From the NCBI RefSeq assembly GCF_963678195.1, contig NZ_OY782759.1:2728001-2792000 (forward strand): a stretch of 64,000 nt of DNA, in the 5' to 3' direction. Position 1 is the first letter of the stretch, and the number at the start of each line of letters is the position of its first letter. Below, one piece after another: positions 45,324-53,262 of the stretch. The notes under the pieces are model-generated. The model did no database searches. It saw nothing but the letters and a program-made list of their open reading frames with translations, and was not told the origin of the DNA. A program made the translations under genes and the position numbers. Origin of the DNA: an uncultured Hyphomonas sp. (GTDB lineage: Bacteria > Pseudomonadota > Alphaproteobacteria > Caulobacterales > Hyphomonadaceae).

Positions 45324-47204
45324 TCAGCGGCGTCCGAACAGTTTCTCGATGTCAGCCAGCTTCAGCTCGACATAGGTCGGGCGACCATGATTGCACTGGC
45401 CGGAATGGGGCGTCGCCTCCATCTGGCGCAGCAGCGCGTTCATCTCCTCGCCATTGAGGCGCCGGCCGGAACGGACAGACCCGCGGCACGCCATGTTGCC
45501 CATGACCTCTTCGAACCGTTCCTTCAGGGCGAGGCCCGCATCATATTCTGCGAAATCGTCGGCGAGATCGCGGATCAGGCCCGCGGCGTCCATCTCCCCG
45601 AACAGGGCGGGGGTGGCGCGAACACAGACAGCGCCCGCCCCGAAGGCTTCGATCTCCAGCCCCAGCTCGGCCAGTTCTTCGGCGCGCTCCACCACGCGGG
45701 CGGCTTCGTCTTCGGTCAGCTCTACCACGTCCGGAATGAGCAGCGCCTGCCGCTTCACGCCGCCCGCCGCCATCTGGCGCTTCATGTCTTCATAGACGAG
45801 GCGCTCATGCGCGGCGTGCTGGTCAACGATAACAATCCCGTCGCGCGTCTGGGCGATGACATAGGTCTCGTGCAACTGGGCCCGGGCAACGCCGAGCGGG
45901 AAGTCATCCGTGACCGGCGCTTCCGGTTCCACGCGAGCACTTGGTGCTACATCGCGCTCATGGGTCTCCGCCGCATAAGGCTCAGCGGACTCGGCCCATC
46001 CGCCGGGCGGTGGGGCGGGTCCAAAGCTGGACGGCGCCCGCACGGGCGAAATGCTGGCGGGATTGTAGGCAGGCCGCGACGCGAACAGCGCCCCGGTCGG
46101 CGCACCTTCCGGGCGCGCCTTGCCCAGCGCATAACCGGCTACCGTGGTGGATGCCCTGTGCCCGGCATCCGCCAGAGAATGCCGCAATGCCCCAATCATC
46201 AGGCCACGTACATTCCCGGCATCCCGGAAGCGGACTTCCGTCTTGGCCGGGTGGACGTTCACATCCACATATTCGGGGTCCAGCTCCACAAACAGCGCTG
46301 CCAGCGGGTGGCGGTCGCGCGCGAGGAAGTCCTGATAGGCGGCGCGGATCACGCCGTTCAGCATCCGGTCTTTCACGGGGCGTCCGTTGACGAACAGGAA
46401 CTGCATCTGCGCATTGCCGCGGTTAAGCGTGGGCAAGCCAGCGAACCCTGTCAGCGTCACGCCTTCGCGTTCCGCCTCGATGGCCACAGCATTGTCACGG
46501 AAATCCCGTCCCATGATGGCGCCGAGACGGGCGAGGCGGCCTGCTTCGCCTTCGGCCTCCGCCGCATAGCGCAGCACGTTGCGGCCATTGTTCTCCAGGC
46601 TGAAAGAAACGTTCGGATTGGCCATGGCGAGACGCTTGACCACGTCGGTCACCGCCATGCTTTCAGACCGTTCGCCTTTCATGAATTTGAGGCGCGCTGG
46701 CGTCGCGTGGAAGAGGTCGCGCACTTCGATCCGCGTGCCGGTTTCGCCGCGCCCGGTAAAGGCCGCGGGCCGGGGGCCTTCGATGCGGCCGGCTTCAATG
46801 AAGACTTCCGCCGCCTCTTCGCCTGCCGCGCGCGAGGTGATCGTCATGCGGCTGACCGAGGCGATGGAGGGCAAGGCCTCACCGCGAAAGCCCATCGTAT
46901 GGATGTTGAGCAGGTCCACCCGGCCATCATTGCCAGGCATGAGTTTCGAGGTGGCATGCCGGTCCAGCGCGAGCAGCAGATCGTCCGCGCTCATGCCGCA
47001 GCCATCATCCTCGATCGTCATCCGTTTGAGGCCGCCTGCCTCAATCGCGATGACGATACGCGTGGCACCGGCATCCAGCGCATTCTCGGCCAGTTCCTTC
47101 ACCGCCGCCGCCGGGCGTTCGACGACCTCGCCGGCCGCGATCCGGTTGACGACATCGGGCGGCAGTTTGCGGATCTGGGGGCGGGGACGCACGGAATCAG
47201 CCAT
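45324..47204 (-). CDS. mutL: DNA mismatch repair protein MutL with endonuclease motif
   Basis: 626 residues. N-terminal GHKL ATPase: [34 protein letters not shown] Pro/Ala linker (about 345-430) leads to the dimerisation domain with [12 protein letters not shown], the DQHA(X)2E(X)4E metal site of nicking MutL proteins, plus ACRGSVRSG and [11 protein letters not shown]. Thus this MutL should cut DNA itself, as expected in a lineage without MutH. It couples MutS mismatch recognition to strand removal. Confidence 0.97.
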   Translation of the reverse strand: MADSVRPRPQIRKLPPDVVNRIAAGEVVERPAAAVKELAENALDAGATRIVIAIEAGGLKRMTIEDDGCGMSADDLLLALDRHATSKLMPGNDGRVDLLNIHTMGFRGEALPSIASVSRMTITSRAAGEEAAEVFIEAGRIEGPRPAAFTGRGETGTRIEVRDLFHATPARLKFMKGERSESMAVTDVVKRLAMANPNVSFSLENNGRNVLRYAAEAEGEAGRLARLGAIMGRDFRDNAVAIEAEREGVTLTGFAGLPTLNRGNAQMQFLFVNGRPVKDRMLNGVIRAAYQDFLARDRHPLAALFVELDPEYVDVNVHPAKTEVRFRDAGNVRGLMIGALRHSLADAGHRASTTVAGYALGKARPEGAPTGALFASRPAYNPASISPVRAPSSFGPAPPPGGWAESAEPYAAETHERDVAPSARVEPEAPVTDDFPLGVARAQLHETYVIAQTRDGIVIVDQHAAHERLVYEDMKRQMAAGGVKRQALLIPDVVELTEDEAARVVERAEELAELGLEIEAFGAGAVCVRATPALFGEMDAAGLIRDLADDFAEYDAGLALKERFEEVMGNMACRGSVRSGRRLNGEEMNALLRQMEATPHSGQCNHGRPTYVELKLADIEKLFGRR

Positions 47205-47482
47205 GTGCAGAACTTAACGCGCCAGCGGGGTTTTGTCCCCCGGCACGCGGCATGCCTGCGCCCTGCCCACCCCTGCGGCAATTAGACAAAATCTATTTAA
47301 AAACAGTGTGTTGATACTTTTCACCGACTCCGGAACCCTACCTAACCCGCCCCCTTTCGGCCCTGTTAGTCTTTGTTTTAAAAGGTTTTTTCCTCTATTG
47401 CCGCGCTGCACCAAAGGTGTTTGCATTGTTGTGCAGGAAAGACCAGTATGCATCTGAATCCACAGTCCGGGGCCTTGATTTT

Positions 47483-48073
47483 ATGCGACTTTCTCTCGTT
47501 TCTGCTTCTCTTATCGTTCTTGCTGGCGTGACCGCAGCCTGCGGCGGCTCCGGCGACAGTTCCGCACCTGCAGCACCTGCTGCCGAAACACCGGCCGCGA
47601 CGCCGGCACCGGAAGCCGCCCCTGAGGCCGCTCCCGAAGCCGAGGCCCCGGCACCTGAAGCAACGGCTGAGCCCACCTCCGCCCCGGCTGACGAAGCGTC
47701 CGCCAGTGAAGGCTCGCCGGAGTTCGCAAGCCTTCCAGCGCCCTACAACACGGCAGACTATGCACGCGGCCGCCGCACCTTCAAACTCTGCCAGTCCTGC
47801 CACACGACCGCTGAAGGCGCTGGTGCCCTCGTCGGCCCGAACCTGTACGGCATCTTCGGCCGCGAAGCGGGCTCGTCCGAAGGGTTTGCATATTCTCCGG
47901 CCCTTCAGGAAGCCGACTTCATCTGGACGCCTGACAAGGTCGACCACTGGCTGGAAAATCCGCAGACCTTCCTGAAAGGCAACCGGATGACCTTTGCCGG
48001 CGTCCGCCGTCCTGACGACCGGACCGCCGTCATCGCCTATCTGATGACCGAAACCGGCTACACCGGCGAATAA
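47483..48073 (+). CDS. Lipoprotein c-type cytochrome (cytochrome c2-like)
   Basis: 196 residues from MRLSLVSASLIVLAGVTAACGG, lipidated Cys20 by lipobox TAAC. Residues 25-85 are an Ala/Pro/Glu repeat linker. The cytochrome domain (about 95-190) has heme site CQSCH, GPNLYGIFGREAG and the axial Met in KGNRMTFAG. It should be anchored to a membrane by lipid and reach partners through the flexible linker, as a mobile electron carrier to a terminal oxidase. It is divergent from mutL across an AT-rich gap (47205-47482). Confidence 0.92.
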   Translation: MRLSLVSASLIVLAGVTAACGGSGDSSAPAAPAAETPAATPAPEAAPEAAPEAEAPAPEATAEPTSAPADEASASEGSPEFASLPAPYNTADYARGRRTFKLCQSCHTTAEGAGALVGPNLYGIFGREAGSSEGFAYSPALQEADFIWTPDKVDHWLENPQTFLKGNRMTFAGVRRPDDRTAVIAYLMTETGYTGE

Positions 48074-48085
48074 ACCGCCTGCCGT

Positions 48086-48775
48086 TCAGCGGCGCACGGT
48101 TACGGCGAGCAGGATGGCCTGCTCGTCGAACTCGCCGCCGAACTCTTCCCGGTACCCTATCGACACATCCGCAGCAGGGAAGTGGTAGCCGAGTTGCGTC
48201 TCGGTCTTGATCGAGTCCGCTGACTGGCTGCCATATTCCAGCCAGACCTGTTCGGTGGAGAAGAAGTTCCCGCCCAGGTCTGTGCCGTAGCCGAATTCGA
48301 ACCGCTGGCGGTCGCATCCACCTTCCTGATGGATCCATGCGGCGTCGGCGAAGAAATAGTAGTTGCGATCCTTGTAGACACCGCTGCGTCCGGCGGAGAT
48401 GCGCGCTTCGCCGCCCAGCCCTTCACACCCGAACACGCCTGCCAGTGTCGTACCGTGCAGAACAGCGCCTTCCGCACCGATGGCCCAGCCTTTGTCATTC
48501 GACCAGAGCTGGCGCCGCGCAGATACGCGGTAAGCATCGGTGTCCTGGGTGCCCCCATCATAGCGCACGCTTTCCGCCTTGCCGGTGACCATCCAGCCGC
48601 CGCCGAGGCCATACTCGCCATAAAGATCGCCGCGCCAGCCATCTTCACCGTCCAGACGTTCGGAGGAGACGTTGGCCCGCGCATAGATGTCACCCGGCAA
48701 CTGCGCCCATGGCCCGGCTTCCGCCGAACCGGCCATGGCGAGCGCGCCAAGACATATTCCCCTCAATCCCCGCAT
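48086..48775 (-). CDS. Predicted outer-membrane or periplasmic beta-barrel protein
   Basis: 229 residues. Signal peptide about 1-20 (GICLGALAMAGSAEAG). The rest alternates hydrophobic and polar residues in repeated strands ending in aromatic residues (YGEYGLGGGWMVTGKAESVRY, YYFFADAAWIH, FEFGYGTDLG, VSIGYREEFGGEF), typical of a small barrel of about ten strands. Two cysteines (FGCEG, GGCDR). No family recognised. It is convergent with the cytochrome gene. Confidence 0.72.
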   Translation of the reverse strand: MRGLRGICLGALAMAGSAEAGPWAQLPGDIYARANVSSERLDGEDGWRGDLYGEYGLGGGWMVTGKAESVRYDGGTQDTDAYRVSARRQLWSNDKGWAIGAEGAVLHGTTLAGVFGCEGLGGEARISAGRSGVYKDRNYYFFADAAWIHQEGGCDRQRFEFGYGTDLGGNFFSTEQVWLEYGSQSADSIKTETQLGYHFPAADVSIGYREEFGGEFDEQAILLAVTVRR

Positions 48776-48835
48776 AAGCCATGACTAGCGGGGATTGAGA
48801 GGAGCGCCCAGCAGACTCTCCTGAGGGTTGACGCG

Positions 48836-49234
48836 CTAGAGATCCCAGGAGGCGTTCTGCAGGACGATGCGGTACCCGTCCGGGTCTTCAAAGGTCACGC
48901 CCTTGTCGTCCCAATAAGCATTGAAGGCAGGCACGGGATGGAACCCGGCCGCCCGCAAGCGGCGGTAGGCCGCTTCGAAACGGTTGCGCTCCGGCAGGTA
49001 AAAAACGAGCAGATTGTCTTCGGTCGGGGCCCGGCCCGCGACGTGCCCATGCGCGACGGTGAACTCCAGATGGTACGGCGCCCCGGGGTGGCCCAGCATG
49101 ACACCGTCGAAACTGTCATGCCCCCTGAATTCATAAAGTACGCTGAACCCCAGGCCATCGCGGTAAAATGGCAGAAGGGCAGCCAGATTGTCCGTGGGCC
49201 GCGCAATCCGGAGTGTCGCCTGTTCGAGGGTCAT
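48836..49234 (-). CDS. VOC-family (glyoxalase/dioxygenase fold) protein
   Basis: 132 residues with two beta-alpha-beta-beta-beta modules: LAALLPFYRDGLGFSVLYEF in the first and FEAAYRRLRAAGFHPVPAFNAYWDDKGVTFEDPDGYRIVLQ in the second. HLEFTVAH and the Glu of FEDPDGYRIVLQ are candidate metal ligands. Bleomycin-resistance-like or lyase role; substrate unknown. Confidence 0.88.
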   Translation of the reverse strand: MTLEQATLRIARPTDNLAALLPFYRDGLGFSVLYEFRGHDSFDGVMLGHPGAPYHLEFTVAHGHVAGRAPTEDNLLVFYLPERNRFEAAYRRLRAAGFHPVPAFNAYWDDKGVTFEDPDGYRIVLQNASWDL

Positions 49235-49321
49235 GAGGGCATCTCCCTGTTTGTGCCAGGGCGGCCTTGTCGAACCTCAACCAAGGTTTAGGTCAAGCGG
49301 GAATATGCAAAACACGCAAAC

Positions 49322-49345
49322 AAAAACCCCCGCACAAGGCGGGGG
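49322..49345 (-). terminator. Rho-independent terminator of the MarR-family gene
   Basis: On the minus strand CCCCCGC (49345-49339) pairs with GCGGGGG (49333-49327) around a five-base loop and is followed by five T (49326-49322). It lies about 30 bp after the regulator stop. Confidence 0.85.
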
Positions 49346-49376
49346 CTTTCTCCCAGGGTATTTACCGAACCGCTTC

Positions 49377-49871
49377 TTAGAGGCGGAAACGGATCTGGTC
49401 AGACCAGAAGCGCTCAAGGCGCGTGATGGTCTTGTTCAGCTGCGAGAGGTCGTCCGGACGCACGCTGGCCGTCGGCTCAAGGGCGTTGGCCTGCTTCTCG
49501 AAGAGTTTCGCGACACGGGCGCGGACTTTCAGGCCCCGCTCGGTCAGGCGCAGCGTCACGGTGCGCTTGTCGTCTTCGGAACGCGTCTGGATCAGATAAC
49601 CGCCTTCCTGCAGCTTCTTGACGTTGTAGGACAGGCTGGTACCGGCAAATGCACCACGGGCACGCAGAGCGGAAGCCGGGGCTTCACCTTCGCCAATTTC
49701 ATAAAGCAGCAGCGCCTGCACACCCGTCAGCGAGCGTTCGCCGCCACGTTCCAGATCGTCTTTGACAACATCGTGAAGACGACGGTGCGCTTGTTCAAGA
49801 AGAGAGAGAGACTTCAGGAAAGACTCGCCCAGGCTCAGTTCTGCAGTTTCCTGCAATTCAGCAATCATCAT
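49377..49871 (-). CDS. MarR-family winged-helix regulator (LdtR-like)
   Basis: About 164 residues from ATG 49871 (neighbouring ATG 49868 and GTG 49883 are alternatives). MarR fold: helices, then the recognition part ASALRARGAFAGTSLSYNVKKLQEGGYLI and the wing SEDDKRTVTLRLTERG. The sequence style (QETAELSLGESFLKSLSLLEQAHRRLHDVVKDDLER) is that of the alphaproteobacterial LdtR group, linked in some species to cell-wall L,D-transpeptidase control and osmotic stress. A perfect inverted repeat lies just upstream, suggesting autorepression. Confidence 0.88.
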   Translation of the reverse strand: MMIAELQETAELSLGESFLKSLSLLEQAHRRLHDVVKDDLERGGERSLTGVQALLLYEIGEGEAPASALRARGAFAGTSLSYNVKKLQEGGYLIQTRSEDDKRTVTLRLTERGLKVRARVAKLFEKQANALEPTASVRPDDLSQLNKTITRLERFWSDQIRFRL

Positions 49872-49894
49872 TTCAACCACCACTCAACTTTTGT

Positions 49895-49915
49895 TGTAGT
49901 TTGAACAGAACTACA
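49895..49915. promoter_or_regulatory. Perfect inverted repeat upstream of the MarR-family gene
   Basis: TGTAGTT (49895-49901) and AACTACA (49909-49915) with a seven-base spacer, 24 bp ahead of the regulator ATG. Size and position suit a MarR-family autoregulatory operator. Confidence 0.6.
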
Positions 49916-50082
49916 CGAGCTATCCTAATAAACTGATAAGCATGTTGGTGTTGGGCAAGTCGTTGATTAATATTCGCGCGCTTTTATTAACCGTTACTTT
50001 TACGAAACAATTTTACTTCTGATTCACGAATTCAGCCCGCGCAGGGGCTGCGCAGTCGCTTTCCGGCAAGTCGCGGTGGCCG

Positions 50083-50811
50083 TCAGATAAAGGCGTCGGC
50101 GGACGGATCGTACTTCGGGCTGGGGCCATGTACATTGGGCTCAGGCCGGGAGTCGATCAGCATAAAGACGAAAATCACCAGCCATCCGATATAGGGCACC
50201 CAGGTGATCAAATAGAGCCAGCCGGACAAGTCCTGGTCGTGCAGCCGCCGCACCGTCACCGCAATCGACGGGATGATCTGATAGAAGAACCAGAGCAGCG
50301 TGAGCATTGGAATGAAGTCATCCCCGCCAAAGATGATCACGCTCAATATGATGTCCAGAATGAACACCACGACATAGGCCAGCACGTTGAAAAGCGTGTA
50401 ACCCCAGTACTCCTGCCGCCGGGCCCGCCCGGTGAAGCGGAAATAGTTCTTCGTGATGCTGCGGATGAAATAGGTCCACACGCCATCGCCCGGCACGGCC
50501 GGCGGCTTGCTGCCATAGGCTGGCGGCGCGGTCCGGGGCTGTGCCTGGGGATATGGCGGCTGACTGGGTGCAGGAGGCACCGCTGTTACGGGAGGAGGCT
50601 CAGGCGCGGGCGCTTCGGCTGCTGGCGCAGGCCCCAGCGCGTAGATATCCCGCGCCTCATCGCCAAGGCTGATAAAGTCCACCTTCTGGCCGCGCGCGAG
50701 CGCACTATCGCCGCGAACCTGGCCTTGCGTGTAGTTATAGCGAACACCGTCGTCGCCGAGGATCAGCCCCGGCCCGTCTGTGCCATCCGGTTTCAGGACC
50801 TGCCCGCGCAT
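50083..50811 (-). CDS. DUF805 membrane protein with cold-shock-like N-terminal domain
   Basis: 242 residues. Residues 1-60 (GLILGDDGVRYNYTQG, LARGQKVDFISLGDEARDIYAL) resemble a degenerate cold-shock/OB domain of the kind KGxGFIxxDDG...LxxGQxVxF; RNP aromatic residues are partly lost. A Pro/Ala/Gln-rich linker (61-105) leads to a DUF805 domain with four membrane helices (YFRFTGRARRQEYWGYTLFN, VVVFILDIILSVIIF, VTVRRLHDQDLSGWLYLI). The linkage of a nucleic-acid-type head to a membrane domain is unusual; function unknown. Confidence 0.85.
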   Translation of the reverse strand: MRGQVLKPDGTDGPGLILGDDGVRYNYTQGQVRGDSALARGQKVDFISLGDEARDIYALGPAPAAEAPAPEPPPVTAVPPAPSQPPYPQAQPRTAPPAYGSKPPAVPGDGVWTYFIRSITKNYFRFTGRARRQEYWGYTLFNVLAYVVVFILDIILSVIIFGGDDFIPMLTLLWFFYQIIPSIAVTVRRLHDQDLSGWLYLITWVPYIGWLVIFVFMLIDSRPEPNVHGPSPKYDPSADAFI

Positions 50812-50887
50812 CTGCTCACCTTCAAATACAGTTTCACGAAGACTATCGGGAATACTTGGCAGGCTTGTCCAGTCTTTTGAAACCGCC

Positions 50888-51946
50888 TCAGAATGTCAGC
50901 TCATCGTCACCCAGCGGTTCGAAATACTTGTCGACCATCTCCGACGGCACATCTTCGATTGTTGCCGGGGACCATGACGGCGCATTGTCCTTGTCGATGA
51001 TGACGGCCCGCACGCCTTCCTGGAAGTCGTGGCTCTGCACCTTCCGCCAGCCGATACGGTATTCCATCTTCATGTTCTCGCGGAAACTGGTCAGGCGGCC
51101 CCCTTCACGCAGCTGGCGCAGGGCAACCTTGATCGTCTCCGGCGACTTGGCGCGCAACGTCTTCACCTGGGCCAGCGCCCACTCGCTGCCGTCGGCTTCC
51201 AGGGCGGCGACAATCTCTTCGGCCGCATCGAAGGCGAAGCATTTATCGATCACCGCGCGGTGCACCTCGAAGCTTCCGGCGGGAATGGAATGTGTCAGGG
51301 AGCGCAGGATCTCGTTCAGCATTTCCGCTGCGCCGACGGAGAAGTCCGCCACGGCGATCTGCTTCATCAGGTTCGGCACGAGTTCCGAGGGAAGGAAATG
51401 CGTCGCCACGCGGGCGGCCGCCACGTCCACGCCTTTCAGCCGGTCGCCGGTCAGCGCCAGCCAGGTGCCGAGTTCCCCGGCAAGGCGCGGCAGGAACCAG
51501 CCGCCGCCGACATCCGGGAACAGGCCGATGCCGGTCTCCGGCATGGCAAACAGCGTCCGCTCAGTGGCGATCCGGTAGGACCCGTGCACCGACAGGCCCA
51601 CGCCACCGCCCATGGTCACGCCGTCCATGACCGCGAGGACCGGCTTCGGGAACTCGTCCAGCGCGACATTCATCCGGTATTCGGTGGCGAAAAAGGCCCG
51701 CGCCTCACTGGCATCGCCTGCCCCGCTTTCCGCCAGCATGCGGATGTCCCCGCCGGCGCAAAAACCGCGTGTGCCTTCCTGATGGTCGATCACCACTAGG
51801 TTCACCGCCTCGTCGCTGGCCCAGTCCTGCAGCGCGCCAAGGATGGCCGCGCACATGGGCGTATTCAGCGCGTGCAGCGCAGACGGCCGGGTCAGCGTGA
51901 TATGGCCAACGCCGCCCTCGATGCGGATGGAAACGTCTTCAGTCAT
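50888..51946 (-). CDS. 3-hydroxyisobutyryl-CoA hydrolase
   Basis: 352 residues from ATG 51946 (a TTG precedes it directly). Crotonase fold: GFCAGGDIRML and MDGVTMGGGVGLSVHG (oxyanion hole), FAMPETGIGLFPDVGGGWFLPRL with the Glu and Asp used by HIBCH, and the HIBCH C-terminal extension (SHDFQEGVRAVIIDKDNAPSW). It hydrolyses 3-hydroxyisobutyryl-CoA in valine degradation. The isobutyryl-CoA dehydrogenase at the right edge is another valine-pathway enzyme. Confidence 0.93.
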   Translation of the reverse strand: MTEDVSIRIEGGVGHITLTRPSALHALNTPMCAAILGALQDWASDEAVNLVVIDHQEGTRGFCAGGDIRMLAESGAGDASEARAFFATEYRMNVALDEFPKPVLAVMDGVTMGGGVGLSVHGSYRIATERTLFAMPETGIGLFPDVGGGWFLPRLAGELGTWLALTGDRLKGVDVAAARVATHFLPSELVPNLMKQIAVADFSVGAAEMLNEILRSLTHSIPAGSFEVHRAVIDKCFAFDAAEEIVAALEADGSEWALAQVKTLRAKSPETIKVALRQLREGGRLTSFRENMKMEYRIGWRKVQSHDFQEGVRAVIIDKDNAPSWSPATIEDVPSEMVDKYFEPLGDDELTF

Positions 51947-52050
51947 CAAATGCCCTCACTCAACCCTGAAATTTTACAAATAAACCACGCGGGCTGTTAA
52001 CCCGATTCTGGCATCTAGGCGGGGTTTCGCTCAGAGGGGGAGTCTGGCGA

Positions 52051-52311
52051 ATGTATGCGTTTGAGGTGGAAGCCCTCGATCGCAGGGAGGTCCGTTGCCA
52101 GGTTGAGGCAGTCGGGCGTCTCCGCATCGGGTGGCGAAAATGGGTGACTTGCGAGATCCGCGATATCTCGTGCGGCGGTGCGCGCATCGCTGTGGCCGAA
52201 GGTGTGGACCTTCCGGAACAGTTCGTGCTGACCAGCTGCCTGTTCGAGGGCGAGCGCATCTGCCTGCGCCGCTGGGAGTTTGGCAGCGAGACCGGCGTCG
52301 AGTTTCTCTGA
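52051..52311 (+). CDS. PilZ-domain protein
   Basis: 86 residues, a single domain. LDRREVRCQVEAVGR resembles the PilZ RxxxR c-di-GMP box and EIRDISCGGARI the D/NxSxxG box. A strong AGGGGGAG ribosome site precedes the ATG. Probably binds cyclic di-GMP and signals by protein contact; the first arginine spacing is slightly shifted, so nucleotide binding is not certain. Confidence 0.82.
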   Translation: MYAFEVEALDRREVRCQVEAVGRLRIGWRKWVTCEIRDISCGGARIAVAEGVDLPEQFVLTSCLFEGERICLRRWEFGSETGVEFL

Positions 52312-52330
52312 CCGGCCTCGCCATTTACCA

Positions 52331-53170
52331 TCAATTCAACGCACAGCCTTCCAGCGTGATGCGGTGCATGATGCGCCGTTGCCCGTGATAATCGTTGAAC
52401 GCCCAATGCCAGGTGGAGCGATTGTCCCAGAAGGCGACCGAGCCCGGCTGCCACTGGAAGCGATAGGCATTCTCCTGCTTCATGGCGTGGGCGTAGAGAC
52501 GCGAGAGCAGCTCTTTTGAGGCCTCATCACTCTTGCCGACAATCTTCACCGTAAAGGCCGGGTTCACATAAAGCGCCTTCTTGCCGCTGAGCGGATGGGT
52601 GATGACCACGGGATGTGTCACATCGGCCAGCACATCGGCGGCCGCCGCATTGCCGATCCGGTTCCCGCCAGCATCGGTGGTATTGTAATACGTCGCGCCG
52701 CCGGAGCCGAAGATATGCTTGGCGGAGTGAACGGCGCGCAGGCCTTCGATCTCTGCCTTCGTGGCATCGTCCAGCGTTTCATAGGCGCGATACATGGAGG
52801 CGAACATCGTATCGCCGCCGGTTTCGGGAAGTTCGCGCGCGACGAGGATGGAGCCCATGGCCGGCTCCTCGTCATAGGAATGGTCCGTGTGCCAACCGCC
52901 GCCGATATTGTCCTTCTGGTCCTTTTCCTTCGCGACCATGGCGATCTGCGGATAATCAGGGTGCGCGGCGAAGAAGCGGTTCACATTGATTGGCGCCCAG
53001 CGTTCGGCGAAGGCAATATGGTCGTCTTCGCTCAGATCCTGGTCGCGGAAGAAGATGACGCCATGCTCGGCATAGGCCTGCCGGATCGCGTCGAACTCGG
53101 CATCCGACAAATTCTTCAGGTCAATTCCCGTGATTTCCGCGCCCACGCCGGGCAAGGCTTCGATCTGCAT
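52331..53170 (-). CDS. TauD/TfdA-family Fe(II)/2-oxoglutarate dioxygenase
   Basis: 279 residues. Iron ligands His94 and Asp96 in GWHTDHSYD and His255 in RSTWHWAFNDY; the 2-oxoglutarate Arg266 in RRIMHR. Family members hydroxylate sulfonates, aryloxyacids or other acids; the substrate is unknown. Convergent with the PilZ gene, 19 bp apart. Confidence 0.93.
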   Translation of the reverse strand: MQIEALPGVGAEITGIDLKNLSDAEFDAIRQAYAEHGVIFFRDQDLSEDDHIAFAERWAPINVNRFFAAHPDYPQIAMVAKEKDQKDNIGGGWHTDHSYDEEPAMGSILVARELPETGGDTMFASMYRAYETLDDATKAEIEGLRAVHSAKHIFGSGGATYYNTTDAGGNRIGNAAAADVLADVTHPVVITHPLSGKKALYVNPAFTVKIVGKSDEASKELLSRLYAHAMKQENAYRFQWQPGSVAFWDNRSTWHWAFNDYHGQRRIMHRITLEGCALN

Positions 53171-53262
53171 GGCTTCCTCCCAATGTGCCTCTTTCCGGCA
53201 TCTTGGGTGCCACTATACCGGGTGTGGGCGCGCGAGAAAACGGTTTCCTTTAGGGAACGGAA

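Noticed and set aside
45087..47285. 732-codon plus-strand open frame opposite mutL
   Set aside because: Arises from GC-skewed third positions of mutL and the HAD gene; low-complexity Arg/His/Gly composition with no family.
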